From Roseivirga seohaensis (GTDB lineage Bacteria > Bacteroidota > Bacteroidia > Cytophagales > Cyclobacteriaceae), in assembly GCF_001592945.1 (NCBI RefSeq), contig NZ_LRPB01000023.1, positions 124,001 to 188,000 on the forward strand: a stretch of DNA of 64,000 bases. Direction: 5' to 3'. Positions 43,232 to 52,806 of the stretch are shown here, piece after piece. Numbering within the stretch: the stretch's first letter is position 1; each line of letters opens with the position of its first letter. Position numbers and translations under genes: made by a program. The notes below the pieces were generated by a model. It made no database searches. It was given only the letters and a program-made list of their open reading frames with translations, and had not been told where the DNA came from.

Positions 43232-43945
43232 CTACTCTCCTTTTCTTACACTTGAAGCACCCGAAGTATCTGAATCTACAGAAGCATTTCCACGATAGCG
43301 AACACTAGAGGCACCAGAAACATTAGCTTCTAATCTTTCAGAAACATTAACTCTTGCATTACTAGCACCAGAAACACGCAAGTCTGCAATTTTATTCTGA
43401 AGGTCATAAGCGCTGTAAGTAGAGGCTCCTGTAATTCTAACCGTTTGCCTATCGGCCCTACCTTTTAAATTGATTACGCATGAGCCAGAAACTTCTAAGT
43501 TCAAATCATTCACATCTAAATCTAAGCTTAGAGATGAAGCTCCTGAAAGATCAATGCTCATTTTACTACTTTCTAAAGTCTGCATGGTTTTGATAGAAAC
43601 AGCACCACTGGCAGAAATTGATTCTAGCGACTTTACAGTAAGATAAGCCCTCGGGGTCTCTCTCATTCTATAGCCTCTTCTTCCAGATTGATCTCTCATT
43701 TTGATTGTCAGTCTACCTCCTCTTACTTCTGTAATTACATCATCCATGTAGTCCTCATCAATCTCTATTTCCAAAGATTCTTGATTTCCAACTCGGATTT
43801 CAACAGCAAAAGCATTACTTACACTCAACTCTCTAACGCCAGATATCTCTCTCTTTTGCTTGGCTTGCCCAAAAGCGGTCGCGGCAAACATTACCATAAA
43901 AGCGGCAAGTAAAGTGGGTCTCGAAATTCTTAATAATGTTTTCAT
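43232..43945 (-). CDS. GIN-domain (DUF2807) secreted protein
   Basis: The protein has 237 residues from ATG 43945. The signal peptide PTLLAAFMVMFAATAFG is followed by Gln. The rest is the head GIN (DUF2807) beta-solenoid domain with repeating short strands rich in Ser, Gly and Ala (for example DVNDLNLEVSGSCVINLKG and LRVSGASNARVNVS). Function is unknown; such proteins are often found near ECF sigma and anti-sigma genes, none of which is here. The longer frame to 44041 would put the signal peptide 32 residues inside the protein, so it is rejected. Confidence 0.82.
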   Translation of the reverse strand: MKTLLRISRPTLLAAFMVMFAATAFGQAKQKREISGVRELSVSNAFAVEIRVGNQESLEIEIDEDYMDDVITEVRGGRLTIKMRDQSGRRGYRMRETPRAYLTVKSLESISASGAVSIKTMQTLESSKMSIDLSGASSLSLDLDVNDLNLEVSGSCVINLKGRADRQTVRITGASTYSAYDLQNKIADLRVSGASNARVNVSERLEANVSGASSVRYRGNASVDSDTSGASSVRKGE

Positions 43946-44185
43946 TTTCTTAAAACTTAAATCTGGCCTAAAGATGGTCGCCAATGTAAAAGGTTGCACG
44001 ACCATTCCGAATAACTCCTCAAGATAAATATGTTCATTCATTTAGCAAGGGTGAGGTTAAACATGCGGCATTTATTCCTTAAATTCAGCAGAAGCGAAAG
44101 CCAAATATCAAGAATTTGTATTACAGTCATAAAAACGACATGTTCAGGCAACTAAAAACCTCAACTTGGGTATTATCATCCAGCT

Positions 44186-45520
44186 ATGCATAACATTGTA
44201 ATTATAGGAAACGGCATTTCGGGCATTACTACGGCTCGGCATATCCGTAAACTCAGCGACCACAAAATCACTGTGATTTCTGCCGAAACCGACCATTTCT
44301 TTTCCAGAACTGCGCTAATGTACATTTACATGGGCCATATGAAATACGAGCATACCAAGCCGTATGAGGATTGGTTTTGGAAGAAAAACAGAATTGACCT
44401 AAAACGCGCCTTTGTAGAAAAAGTAGACACTGATGGTAAAACCCTCCATTTTTCCGGTGGTGAAACTATGACTTATGATAAGTTGGTGATTGCCACAGGT
44501 TCTAAACCGAATAAATTTGGATGGCCTGGGCAAGATTTAGAAGGCGTACAAGGCCTATACAGCTATCAGGATTTGGAAAGCATGGAAGCCAATACCAAGA
44601 ATATTTCTAGGGCCGTGATTGTTGGAGGAGGTTTGATTGGTATTGAAATGGCCGAAATGCTTCGCTCCAGAAATATTCCTGTTACTTTTTTAGTGAGGGA
44701 AGAAAGCTTTTGGGACAATGTTTTACCCAGCGGTGAATCACAAATGATCAACCGCCACATCAAAGAACATCATATCGATCTACGATTAGCGACAGAATTA
44801 AAAGAAATTCTTTCTGATGAAAACGGCCGTGTAAAAGCAGTAATTACTGGAGCGGGAGAAACTATTCAGTGTGAATTCGTGGGGCTCACTGTAGGTGTTT
44901 CTCCAAATATAGAATTCTTAAAAGGCTCGAAAATTGAAACAAAAAGAGGTGTTTTGGTAGACCCATATTTAAAAACCAATATTGATAATGTGTACGCTCT
45001 TGGCGATTGTGCTGAATTTTTAGAACCGAATGGAGAAAGAAAAAGCATAGAACAAGTTTGGTATACAGGCCGAATGATGGGCGAAGCGCTCGCTAGAACA
45101 TTATGCGATAAACCCACCAAATATGAACCGGGGCATTGGTTCAACTCTGCTAAATTTTTGGATATAGAATACCAGACTTACGGTTGGGTTTGGGCAAAAG
45201 CCAAAGAAAATGAAGGCGACTTTTATTGGGAACATAAAAACGGTAAAATCTGTCTTCGTTTGCGCTGGGATAAATCTACAGGTAAGCTATTGGGCGTAAA
45301 CAATTTAGGCTTCAGACTTCGGCACCACGCTTTTGATAAATGGTTTAAGGAGGGAAGAACAGTCGATTATGCACTTGAGCACTTAAAGGACGCCAACTTT
45401 GACCCTGAGCTTTATAAAACCTATGAGGCCGAAATCATCGCACAATTCAATCGCGAAAACGGCAAAAACATTCAGCTTAAAAAGAAAAGCTGGAAACGCA
45501 TTTTAGACTTTGTATCATAA
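44186..45520 (+). CDS. NAD(P)/FAD-dependent oxidoreductase (rubredoxin-reductase-like)
   Basis: The protein is 444 residues. An FAD loop IIGNGISGITTARHI (5-19), a second nucleotide loop VGGGLIGIEMAEML (near 150) and the VYALGDCAEF segment (near 270) define a pyridine-nucleotide disulfide-type reductase without redox cysteines. The C-terminal extension (about 320-444, QTYGWVWAKAKENEGDFYW) is specific to a subgroup. Its gene is 15 bp upstream of a membrane ferredoxin gene, so it probably passes electrons from NAD(P)H to, or receives them from, that membrane Fe-S protein. Confidence 0.82.
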   Translation: MHNIVIIGNGISGITTARHIRKLSDHKITVISAETDHFFSRTALMYIYMGHMKYEHTKPYEDWFWKKNRIDLKRAFVEKVDTDGKTLHFSGGETMTYDKLVIATGSKPNKFGWPGQDLEGVQGLYSYQDLESMEANTKNISRAVIVGGGLIGIEMAEMLRSRNIPVTFLVREESFWDNVLPSGESQMINRHIKEHHIDLRLATELKEILSDENGRVKAVITGAGETIQCEFVGLTVGVSPNIEFLKGSKIETKRGVLVDPYLKTNIDNVYALGDCAEFLEPNGERKSIEQVWYTGRMMGEALARTLCDKPTKYEPGHWFNSAKFLDIEYQTYGWVWAKAKENEGDFYWEHKNGKICLRLRWDKSTGKLLGVNNLGFRLRHHAFDKWFKEGRTVDYALEHLKDANFDPELYKTYEAEIIAQFNRENGKNIQLKKKSWKRILDFVS

Positions 45521-45535
45521 TTCAAATAGACAATA

Positions 45536-46963
45536 ATGTCGACTACAGAACCGAATTTATCCATTTCGAATCCGCATCCAGAAGATACAGATGTAATCCA
45601 GAAAATAGCCTTAGTGGTGGCCTGCTTTGGAGTGCTTATACTGCTGGCAGCTTGGGCCAATATAGCCTTAGATGCTTCGGTATTTATGCCCATCGCCATC
45701 ATTTCCATGATTGGTGGAACCACAGTGTATGGCGCCCGAAGTTATTTGAAACAACCTGAAGGAATTAAGAATAATGGCGTTTGGCACTTCTCATTGACCA
45801 GCAGAGGTGCTTTCGCTTGGGCGGTCGGGATTTTACTTACTGGCTTCTATGTCCTGTTGTATTGGTTTCCAGGCTATGTAGGTTTTGTTCAGAACGGTGA
45901 AAACCAAGGCTTAGTAGCGCTGTTCGACCCCTTAAGTATGGCCATAAAAGGACGGCCTGCCAGCCAATGGTTTATGTACGGAACACTGTACACCATCGCT
46001 ATTTTGGCTTTGGGAATGAAGTTCATTTTTAAATACCGACATAGCCGTTATCAACTTATCAGAACTATTTCGGTGATGATTGCCCAGTTGGTTTTTGCTT
46101 ATACCATTCCTGAAATATTAGCCGCGCTTAATTATAATGATGTGACCACATCAGCTGGAGAATATGTTGGCTATTATGACACTGACATTAAAAACGTTTG
46201 GCCACTCGATTACGACTTCTTTTATAGCTACCATTTAGACGCGATGCAAGAAAAGGCCTATCAGCCTTTCGGAATGATTTATTTAGTCGTTGGGATTGGC
46301 TTGTTCTTAATCGGAACCCCTATTCTTACCTATTTTATTGGTAAGCGTTGGTACTGCTCTTGGGTATGTGGTTGTGGCGGTTTGGCCGAAACTGCAGGAG
46401 ACCCTTTCCGTCACCTTTCCTCAAAAAAATTAAGCGCTTGGAAACTCGAGCGCTGGCTTATTCATAGCGTAATGGTTTTTGTTTTTGTTATGACAGCCGT
46501 TACGCTCTATGGATATTTTACTGGTGCCAGTTCCGTTTTTGGGCTCGATATCTATTCTAAATTCCAAAAACCTTATGGTTTCTTTATTGGGGCTATTTTT
46601 TCAGGAATTATCGGAGTTGGCTTTTACCCAATGCTTGGCAACCGCGTTTGGTGTCGTTTTGGCTGTCCAATGGCTGGTTATATGGGAATTATTCAACGTT
46701 TTAAATCCAAGTTTAGAATTACCACGAATGGCGGTCAGTGCATTTCTTGCGGAAATTGCTCTACCTATTGTGAACAAGGAATTGACGTAAGGGCATATGC
46801 TCAGAAAGGGCAAAATATTGTTCGCGCGAGCTGCGTGGGTTGCGGGGTTTGTTCTGCGGTTTGCCCTAGAGGGGTTCTGAAATTAGAAAATGGCCCAGAA
46901 GAAAAACGCTACGATTTACCTCCAATTATTATTGGTAATGAGAGCGTGAAAATTTCAGAATAA
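45536..46963 (+). CDS. Polytopic membrane 4Fe-4S protein (NapH/CcoG-like)
   Basis: The protein (475 residues) has about eight membrane helices, for example FGVLILLAAWANIAL, AFAWAVGILLTGFYVLLYW and FGMIYLVVGIGLFLIGTP. Between helices there are two cysteine clusters of the NapH type, YCSWVCGCGG (near 280) and WCRFGCPMAGY (near 373). The C-terminus has two ferredoxin motifs, CISCGNCSTYCE and CVGCGVCSAVCPRG. NapH/CcoG/RdxA-type proteins move electrons across or along the membrane. Together with the upstream flavoprotein it forms a small uncharacterised redox unit. Confidence 0.82.
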   Translation: MSTTEPNLSISNPHPEDTDVIQKIALVVACFGVLILLAAWANIALDASVFMPIAIISMIGGTTVYGARSYLKQPEGIKNNGVWHFSLTSRGAFAWAVGILLTGFYVLLYWFPGYVGFVQNGENQGLVALFDPLSMAIKGRPASQWFMYGTLYTIAILALGMKFIFKYRHSRYQLIRTISVMIAQLVFAYTIPEILAALNYNDVTTSAGEYVGYYDTDIKNVWPLDYDFFYSYHLDAMQEKAYQPFGMIYLVVGIGLFLIGTPILTYFIGKRWYCSWVCGCGGLAETAGDPFRHLSSKKLSAWKLERWLIHSVMVFVFVMTAVTLYGYFTGASSVFGLDIYSKFQKPYGFFIGAIFSGIIGVGFYPMLGNRVWCRFGCPMAGYMGIIQRFKSKFRITTNGGQCISCGNCSTYCEQGIDVRAYAQKGQNIVRASCVGCGVCSAVCPRGVLKLENGPEEKRYDLPPIIIGNESVKISE

Positions 46964-46985
46964 CTAAATAGCATCATCACTTAAC

Positions 46986-47024
46986 AAAAAAGGAATTGTC
47001 AGCTGATTTGACAATTCCTTTTTT
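46986..47024. terminator. Bidirectional terminator
   Basis: A perfect 16-bp stem (46986-47001 with 47009-47024), with AAAAAA on the left and TTTTTT on the right and a 7-base loop, between convergent genes. Confidence 0.92.
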
Positions 47025-47030
47025 GTTATC

Positions 47031-47510
47031 TCAGGTATTAGAAATAATCTCCTCAATCTGACCCAAATGATGTTTTAAGTGCTTAATATAATCATTGATG
47101 AAATATTCAAGTGTTGTGGGCTGGTCTGTGGGAACAGGTTTCCAAGCTATTTTATCAAGGTTATGATTAAGCCTTTCCTTCTTTAATATCTTATCAGGAA
47201 TTTGGCTGATAATGAAATCGATATGGAGGTTGTATTGTCTCCAAAGAATGATCAAGTCATGCCATTGCGCACCCGCATAATTTTGGTTTTCTACCCAAGC
47301 TACTTGGTCGTAGCCATCAAAAATCAAGTCATCAGTAGATTGCGCCTTTACAATTCGTGCATGGTTATTTGCAGCCGAATCAATCATATGTCCCACAATT
47401 TCTTGAATAGACCATTTGCCAGCACCGAGCCTTAGGTTGGCTTCGTTTTCGGGCATCATCATAAAGCGCTCAAAGGCGGAAAGAATCGTTTCTCTTAAAT
47501 TATGTTCCAT
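47031..47510 (-). CDS. DinB-family (DUF664-like) protein
   Basis: The protein (159 residues) forms a predicted four-helix bundle of the DinB/YfiT superfamily. Likely metal ligands are His in EIVGHMIDSAANNH and the pair in IKHLKHHLGQIEEI near the end. GKWSIQEIVGHMIDSA is the usual family segment. Members include thiol-dependent transferases and uncharacterised stress proteins; the reaction cannot be assigned. Confidence 0.85.
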   Translation of the reverse strand: MEHNLRETILSAFERFMMMPENEANLRLGAGKWSIQEIVGHMIDSAANNHARIVKAQSTDDLIFDGYDQVAWVENQNYAGAQWHDLIILWRQYNLHIDFIISQIPDKILKKERLNHNLDKIAWKPVPTDQPTTLEYFINDYIKHLKHHLGQIEEIISNT

Positions 47511-47520
47511 AGCTGCTAGT

Positions 47521-47554
47521 TAAATAAAAAGCCCGATTCAATGAACCGGGCTTT
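47521..47554 (-). terminator. Terminator of metK
   Basis: AAAGCCCG (47528-47535) and CGGGCTTT (47547-47554) form the stem. On the minus strand it is followed by TTTTTATTTA. Confidence 0.88.
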
Positions 47555-47579
47555 GGGTTAATATTTATAAAAGTATAGC

Positions 47580-48833
47580 TTAAAGCCCGAAAGCTGCCTT
47601 TACTTGATCTTGGTAATCTAGTTTTTCCCAAGTGAATAATTCCACTTCTCTTTCGTGCGATTGACCATCAGACCCGATGAAACTTTTCTTTACTATTTCG
47701 TTCTTTCTACCCATATGGCCATAAGCCGCAGTTTCAAGATACATTGGGTTTCTCAATTTCAACCTAGTTTCAATTGCATAAGGACGCATATCGAATACTT
47801 CAGATACTTTTTTAGCAATCTCACCATCGGTCATATCTACATGAGCGGTTCCGTAAGTAGAGATGAAAATACCCATTGGCTCAACTACTCCAATGGCATA
47901 AGAAACTTGCACTAAAACTTCGTCAGCTACACCTGCAGCCACTAAGTTTTTAGCAATATGCCTTGTAGCGTACGCTGCAGAACGGTCTACTTTTGAAGGG
48001 TCTTTTCCCGAGAAAGCACCTCCACCATGAGCACCTTTTCCACCGTAAGTATCTACAATAATTTTTCTTCCTGTTAAACCGGTATCACCGTGTGGTCCAC
48101 CAATTACAAACTTACCTGTTGGGTTAATGTGGTATTTGATCTGGTCATTGAACAAGGCCTGAAGATTGGCTGGCAATTTCGCCATCACTCTTGGTATCAA
48201 GATATTGATGATGTCCTTACGGATAGTTGCCAACATTTCTTCGTCACCAGCAAAATCATCGTGCTGCGTAGAAACCACAATACTGTCAATTCTCAACGGT
48301 ACGTTGTCGTCAGAATATTCAATGGTTACTTGAGATTTTGCGTCTGGTCTTAGGTAAGGAATTTCCTTACATTCTCTTCTCAGCTCTGCTAATTCCTGAA
48401 GAATTTTATGAGAAAGGTCTAAAGCCAGAGGCATGTAATTTTCAGTCTCTTTAGTAGCATAACCGAACATCATACCTTGGTCACCAGCGCCTTGCTCTTC
48501 TTTGCTTGCTCTGTCAACCCCTTGGTTAATGTCTTGCGACTGCTCGTGAATGGCAGAAAGCACACCACAAGATTTGCTATCGAACTGGTATTCGGCTTTG
48601 GTATAACCAATTCTCTCGATTACATCTCTGGCGATTCTCTGAACGTCAAGGTAAGTTTTAGACTTTACCTCACCTGCCAAAATCACTTGGCCAGTAGTCA
48701 CTAAAGTTTCACAAGCTACTTTTGAATCAGGATCGAAAGCCAGAAAGTTATCGATAAGTGCATCGGAAATTTGATCAGAAACTTTATCAGGGTGCCCTTC
48801 GGAAACTGACTCAGAGGTAAATAGATATGACAT
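47580..48833 (-). CDS. metK: S-adenosylmethionine synthetase
   Basis: MetK (417 residues) makes SAM from ATP and methionine. It starts [20 protein letters not shown], including the active-site His. [12 protein letters not shown] (near 118), [21 protein letters not shown] (near 245) and [19 protein letters not shown] (near 270) follow. It is slightly longer than the E. coli enzyme because of an insertion typical of Bacteroidota. Only 79 bp separate it from the next gene, so no SAM riboswitch fits; a -7 box lies at 48867-48874. Confidence 0.97.
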   Translation of the reverse strand: MSYLFTSESVSEGHPDKVSDQISDALIDNFLAFDPDSKVACETLVTTGQVILAGEVKSKTYLDVQRIARDVIERIGYTKAEYQFDSKSCGVLSAIHEQSQDINQGVDRASKEEQGAGDQGMMFGYATKETENYMPLALDLSHKILQELAELRRECKEIPYLRPDAKSQVTIEYSDDNVPLRIDSIVVSTQHDDFAGDEEMLATIRKDIINILIPRVMAKLPANLQALFNDQIKYHINPTGKFVIGGPHGDTGLTGRKIIVDTYGGKGAHGGGAFSGKDPSKVDRSAAYATRHIAKNLVAAGVADEVLVQVSYAIGVVEPMGIFISTYGTAHVDMTDGEIAKKVSEVFDMRPYAIETRLKLRNPMYLETAAYGHMGRKNEIVKKSFIGSDGQSHEREVELFTWEKLDYQDQVKAAFGL

Positions 48834-48866
48834 ATATTAATCTTTATTTCTTGAAATATTGGAGGC

Positions 48867-48874
48867 CAAAATTA
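48867..48874 (-). promoter_or_regulatory. -7 box of metK
   Basis: TAATTTTG on the minus strand, 33 bases before the metK ATG. The nearest TTTG (48898-48901) is 23 bases upstream, longer than the usual 19. Confidence 0.45.
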
Positions 48875-48912
48875 GGCTTTTGATTCTATTATGAAAACAA
48901 ATGTTTGTAATA

Positions 48913-49623
48913 CTAACTACTGTAAAGCAGAAAGATAGCTGGAGTCTTCTTCATGTCAATGTCTGAAGCTTTCCATTTACCTACTGATTTTGAAACAATA
49001 TGCTCTGTTGCTCCTGAAATATCCTTGGCTACACATAAGAAAGTTTCTTTTTTTGCTACTTTAAGAATGTCGGTCAATAAGGCTTCATTTCGGTAAGGCG
49101 TATCCATAAAAATTTGGGTAACGTTTTTTTGATTCGATTCTTTTTCCAAATCTCTAATGGCCTGCTGTCTTTCCTTTCTGTCGATAGGCAAGTAGCCATG
49201 AAAGGTAAATGATTGGCCGTTGAAACCGCTTGCCATTAAGGCCAAAAGTATTGAAGAAGGCCCAACCAATGGATTTACCTTCACCCCAAACTGATGTGCC
49301 ATGTGTACTAAACGAGCGCCAGGATCGGCCACACCAGGACAGCCAGACTCCGATATCACTCCAATGTTTTTTCCTGAAAGCGCAGGCTGTATCAATTCGA
49401 AACAGTCTTCGAAAGAGGTTTTCTTATTTAGAATCTCGAACTGAAGCTCTTCAATCACTAAACCAAGCCTTAACGAACTAAGGTATCTTCTAGCAGTTCT
49501 TAAATCTTCTACATAAAACAAGTCGCATTTAAGAATGGCCTCGCGCACTTGTTCGGGAATAACCGCTTGCTGGGTGTTGGCCGAAATCACATTCGGAATC
49601 ATAAAAACTTGTCCACTACCCAT
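48913..49623 (-). CDS. RsmI-like tetrapyrrole-methylase-fold SAM methyltransferase
   Basis: The protein (236 residues) belongs to the tetrapyrrole methylase fold used by RsmI, which 2'-O-methylates C1402 of 16S rRNA. DLFYVEDLRTARRYL, the VISESGCPGVADPGARLV loop, NPLVGPSSILLALMASGF and IFMDTPYRNEALL are all RsmI-like. The N-terminus lacks the usual glycine-rich LYLVATPIGNL segment, and Bacteroidota keep such shortened paralogues beside a true RsmI, so the target is uncertain. Its gene starts inside the last 8 bases of the hydrolase gene. Confidence 0.82.
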   Translation of the reverse strand: MGSGQVFMIPNVISANTQQAVIPEQVREAILKCDLFYVEDLRTARRYLSSLRLGLVIEELQFEILNKKTSFEDCFELIQPALSGKNIGVISESGCPGVADPGARLVHMAHQFGVKVNPLVGPSSILLALMASGFNGQSFTFHGYLPIDRKERQQAIRDLEKESNQKNVTQIFMDTPYRNEALLTDILKVAKKETFLCVAKDISGATEHIVSKSVGKWKASDIDMKKTPAIFLLYSS

Positions 49624-50383
49624 TTTGCAAATAATCTAAAGTGAGATTTAAAAACTCTTCTGGCTTTTCGGCATGCAGCCAATGACCTACGCCTTCAATC
49701 GTTTCTATTTTACTTTTCTTAAAAATGGAATGGATTAAGTTGAAGTCAGAATCCTGAATATAATCCGACTTTCCACCTCGGACAAATAAAGTGCTTTTCT
49801 TATATTCAGCATTATGGTTTAGGCCTAAACCCACTTTATCAATTTCTTTCGCAATTACATCTAAGTTCATTTTCCACTCAAATGCATCGTTATTCCTCGC
49901 TAGATTTTTAAGCAAAAACTGACGCACTCCGAACTCTGGAATATATTCCGCCAGCTTTTCATCTGCTTCTTTTCTAGAACTCAAATTGGGAAGATCTAGT
50001 GAAAACAAACCTTTAAAAATAAGGGTGTGATGTGGCGGATAGGATTGCGGACCAATATCGGCTACAATCAACTTATCTACTCGATTTGGGTGCTCGGTAG
50101 CGAATGTCATGGCCACCTTACCTCCCATTGAATGACCAAGAATATGAGCTTTCTCAATATTATGATTGTTCATAAAGTTGAGTAAATCCTCTGCCATTGC
50201 AGGATAAGAAAACTCATCGTCATGAAAAGACTGACCGTGATTCCGTTGGTCTAGGATGTAAACTTTATAGTGTTCAGCATACTTTTTACCCAGTGTAAGC
50301 CAGTTGTCTGATGTGCCCAACAGGCCATGAAGTATAATGAGTGGTTTCCCTTCTCCTAATTCTCTAAAATAGAGTTCTTGCAT
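49616..50383 (-). CDS. Alpha/beta hydrolase (YbfF-like)
   Basis: The protein is 255 residues from ATG 50383. LIILHGLLGTSDNWLTLG gives the oxyanion loop, GHSMGGKVAM the nucleophile serine (near 95) and GVGHWLHAEKPEEF the catalytic histidine. This resembles esterase YbfF. The start is fixed by its one-base overlap (TAATG) with the pdxJ stop; a longer frame would run back into pdxJ. Confidence 0.9.
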   Translation of the reverse strand: MQELYFRELGEGKPLIILHGLLGTSDNWLTLGKKYAEHYKVYILDQRNHGQSFHDDEFSYPAMAEDLLNFMNNHNIEKAHILGHSMGGKVAMTFATEHPNRVDKLIVADIGPQSYPPHHTLIFKGLFSLDLPNLSSRKEADEKLAEYIPEFGVRQFLLKNLARNNDAFEWKMNLDVIAKEIDKVGLGLNHNAEYKKSTLFVRGGKSDYIQDSDFNLIHSIFKKSKIETIEGVGHWLHAEKPEEFLNLTLDYLQNG

Positions 50384-51096
50384 TATCTTAATTCTCTTAA
50401 ATAAAGTTGAATAGTATTTTCTAAACCAAAGTATAGCGCATCGCAAATCAAGGCATGCCCAATGGAAACCTCGTCCATAAAAGGGATTTCCTGTTTCAAG
50501 TAGGCCAAATTCTTTAGATCTAAATCGTGGCCAGCATTAATTCCAAGGCCTAATTCTTTTGCTCTTGCTGCAGCCAATTTATAATCGGCAATCGCTTTCG
50601 TTTTATCCTTTTCGTAAGCAGAAGCATACATTTCGGTATAAAGCTCAATACGGTCGGTGCCTACTTTGGCAGCTCCTTCAATCATATCAATTTCTGGCGC
50701 TACAAAAATCGAAACACGTATTCCTGCCGCTTTTAGTTCCGAAATCACCCCTTTCAGAAATTCTTCATGAGCAACCGTATTCCAACCCGCATTTGAAGTA
50801 AGAACCCCTGGAGGATCAGGTACTAGCGTAGCCTGTTCTGGCTTCACTTCCTTTACCATTTCCATAAAACGTTCGTCTGGGTAGCCTTCAATATTGAATT
50901 CAGTAGTTACTACTTTCTTCAAATCGTAAACATCCTGTCTGGTAATATGGCGTTCATCTGGACGAGGGTGCACAGTAATTCCCTGAGCACCAAATCGTTC
51001 GCAATCAATTGCTACTTGAACTACATTAGGGTTATTTCCACCACGGGCGTTCCTAATTGTGGCTATCTTGTTGATGTTGACACTGAGCTTAGTCAT
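50383..51096 (-). CDS. pdxJ: Pyridoxine 5'-phosphate synthase
   Basis: PdxJ (237 residues) condenses 1-deoxyxylulose 5-phosphate with aminoacetone phosphate in vitamin B6 synthesis. The TIM-barrel signatures [31 protein letters not shown] and [13 protein letters not shown] are intact. pdxA is not adjacent. Translation of the next gene (hydrolase) overlaps its stop codon. Confidence 0.96.
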   Translation of the reverse strand: MTKLSVNINKIATIRNARGGNNPNVVQVAIDCERFGAQGITVHPRPDERHITRQDVYDLKKVVTTEFNIEGYPDERFMEMVKEVKPEQATLVPDPPGVLTSNAGWNTVAHEEFLKGVISELKAAGIRVSIFVAPEIDMIEGAAKVGTDRIELYTEMYASAYEKDKTKAIADYKLAAARAKELGLGINAGHDLDLKNLAYLKQEIPFMDEVSIGHALICDALYFGLENTIQLYLRELR

Positions 51097-51114
51097 GGAA
51101 TATTTTTATTTGCA

Positions 51115-51122
51115 TAACTTTG
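51115..51122 (+). promoter_or_regulatory. -7 box upstream of the yqeY-cvpA-pabA run
   Basis: TAACTTTG matches TAnnTTTG, 41 bases before the yqeY ATG in the 66-bp gap shared with divergent pdxJ. No TTTG at the -33 position. Confidence 0.5.
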
Positions 51123-51162
51123 CCCGCAAGTTAATGATTTCATTGATCGTAAAAATTTTGAG

Positions 51163-51615
51163 ATGAGCCTAAAACAACAGATTGACGCAGATATTAAAAG
51201 TGCAATGCTTGAAAAGCGTAAAGATGACTTGAAAGCCTTAAGAGCAATCAAATCGATGATTCTTTTAGCGGAAACTGAAAAAGGAAATACCGAAGGAGTT
51301 TCTGAAGATGCTGAAATGAAGCTCTTAATAAAAGCGGTAAAGCAAAGAAGGGACTCTGCACAAATTTATAAAGAGCAAAACAGAGAGGACCTTTATGCTA
51401 TTGAAATGGCCGAAGTTGAGGTAATCGAAAAATATTTACCAAAACAACTTAGCGAAGAAGAGGTAAAAGCTGAACTTCAGAAAATTATTGCTCAAGTAGG
51501 TGCTACTGGCCCTCAAAACATGGGCAAAGTAATGGGCGCAGCCACCAAAGCACTAGCTGGGAAAGCAGATGGCAAAACCATTTCAACTTTAGTAAAGCAA
51601 TTACTGACAGCCTAA
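51163..51615 (+). CDS. GatB/YqeY-domain protein
   Basis: The protein (150 residues) matches the YqeY family throughout: LKQQIDADIKSAMLEKRKDD, LRAIKSMILLAETEK, EVIEKYLPKQLSEEE and NMGKVMGAATKALAGKADGK. It shares its fold with the tRNA-binding tail of GatB; its own function is unknown, with tRNA-dependent amidation suspected. It starts a plus-strand run of closely spaced genes. Confidence 0.93.
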   Translation: MSLKQQIDADIKSAMLEKRKDDLKALRAIKSMILLAETEKGNTEGVSEDAEMKLLIKAVKQRRDSAQIYKEQNREDLYAIEMAEVEVIEKYLPKQLSEEEVKAELQKIIAQVGATGPQNMGKVMGAATKALAGKADGKTISTLVKQLLTA

Positions 51616-51619
51616 TTCA

Positions 51620-52150
51620 TTGAAAACCCTTGACATCATACTATTAATACCGCTCGTTTTCGGGGCGGTAATGGGCTTTAGAAAAGGGTTACTCTTAGAA
51701 ATCATCGGAATATTGGCTTTTGTTTTGGCCATTATTGGTGGTTTTAAACTTATGGAAATTGGCATTTCCTATTTGCAAGAGCACATAGAAGGCATGGATC
51801 ACTTGCTCCCTTTTATTTCCTTCTTAGTTATTTTTCTAGCCATTATTCTGTTGGTGAATATGATCGGAAAACTAATGAAGAAGGTAGTGGATATGACACT
51901 ACTAGGAGGAGTTGACAAATTTGCCGGGGCCATTGTCGGTATTGCCAAATGGGCCATTGGCTTAAGTATTCTCCTTTGGCTTACCAATAATTTTGGTATT
52001 GAATTACCTGGGCAAGACGAAGACCTAGTACTTTACCCTTATTTGGTAAAACTTGGCCCTAACCTGATTGAAGCCCTAAATGTAGTTTTGCCCTTTGCCG
52101 AAGAAATGCTGGACTCTATCAAAGAAATGGTTTCGCCCCAAATCACTTGA
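51620..52150 (+). CDS. CvpA-family membrane protein
   Basis: The protein (176 residues) has four hydrophobic segments. The N-terminal IILLIPLVFGAVMGFRKG and LLEIIGILAFVLAIIGGFKL are the CvpA signature. CvpA proteins support envelope homeostasis and, in enterobacteria, colicin V production and bile tolerance. The start is TTG, 4 bp after the yqeY stop; the first ATG would destroy the first helix. The stop overlaps the next start (TTGA). Confidence 0.85.
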   Translation: MKTLDIILLIPLVFGAVMGFRKGLLLEIIGILAFVLAIIGGFKLMEIGISYLQEHIEGMDHLLPFISFLVIFLAIILLVNMIGKLMKKVVDMTLLGGVDKFAGAIVGIAKWAIGLSILLWLTNNFGIELPGQDEDLVLYPYLVKLGPNLIEALNVVLPFAEEMLDSIKEMVSPQIT

Positions 52151-52713
52151 TACTCATTTTAGACAACTTCGATTCTTTCACCTATAATTTGGTGGACTAC
52201 TTTGGTCAACTCAACATTGAAGCTGAGGTAATTAGAAACAACGTTTCTATTGAAAGCATTAATTTTAGTAAGTATTCGGCTATTGTTCTATCTCCTGGGC
52301 CAGAAAAACCAGAAAAAGCTGGTATATTAATGGACGTGGTAAAAAGCAAAATTGGTCAAATACCAATGCTTGGAATTTGTTTGGGACATCAGGCCATAGG
52401 TCAATATTTGGGAGCTTCTTTGGTAAAAGCCAAGTACCCAATGCATGGTAAGATTTCTAGCATTAAAACCACAGAAGCAATTATATTCAACGATTTACCC
52501 AATGAATTTAACGTGGTACGTTATCATTCATTAGTACTTCAAAATTTGCCCAAAAGTCTTTTTCCCATTGCTTATACAGAAAATGGAGAACTAATGGCCT
52601 TTGAAAATGTTGAGTTAAAAGTAGCAGGAATACAGTTTCACCCCGAAGCTATTTTGACCCAATACGGATTAGAAATGCTTAAAAATTGGGTGAGTTTTTA
52701 TAATATTGTTTAA
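52147..52713 (+). CDS. pabA: Aminodeoxychorismate/anthranilate synthase glutaminase subunit
   Basis: This is a 188-residue class I glutamine amidotransferase that supplies ammonia for p-aminobenzoate or anthranilate. The catalytic Cys is in GICLGHQAIGQ (near residue 78), with the His/Glu pair in QFHPEAILT (near 168). The start MILILDNFDSFTYNLVDYF is the family norm, from a TTG overlapping the CvpA stop. Without a neighbouring trpE or pabB the pathway is undecided; the single-copy context with cvpA and nadK suggests folate. Confidence 0.9.
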   Translation: MILILDNFDSFTYNLVDYFGQLNIEAEVIRNNVSIESINFSKYSAIVLSPGPEKPEKAGILMDVVKSKIGQIPMLGICLGHQAIGQYLGASLVKAKYPMHGKISSIKTTEAIIFNDLPNEFNVVRYHSLVLQNLPKSLFPIAYTENGELMAFENVELKVAGIQFHPEAILTQYGLEMLKNWVSFYNIV

Positions 52714-52806
52714 ATCACAAGTTGAAAACTGGTTACACAACCTTTTAACGTATTGGGTGATTTGTAGAAATTAGCCTTGCATTTAAAAGGTTTAAACAAA
52801 GGCAGC

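Noticed and set aside
43988-43999. ECF-type promoter (GTGCAACCTTT on the minus strand) before the GIN-domain gene
   Set aside because: The -35-like part is suggestive of Bacteroidota ECF promoters, but no matching -10 element at acceptable spacing was found.
48834-48912. SAM riboswitch upstream of metK
   Set aside because: Only 79 bp are available and no SAM-aptamer helices are visible.
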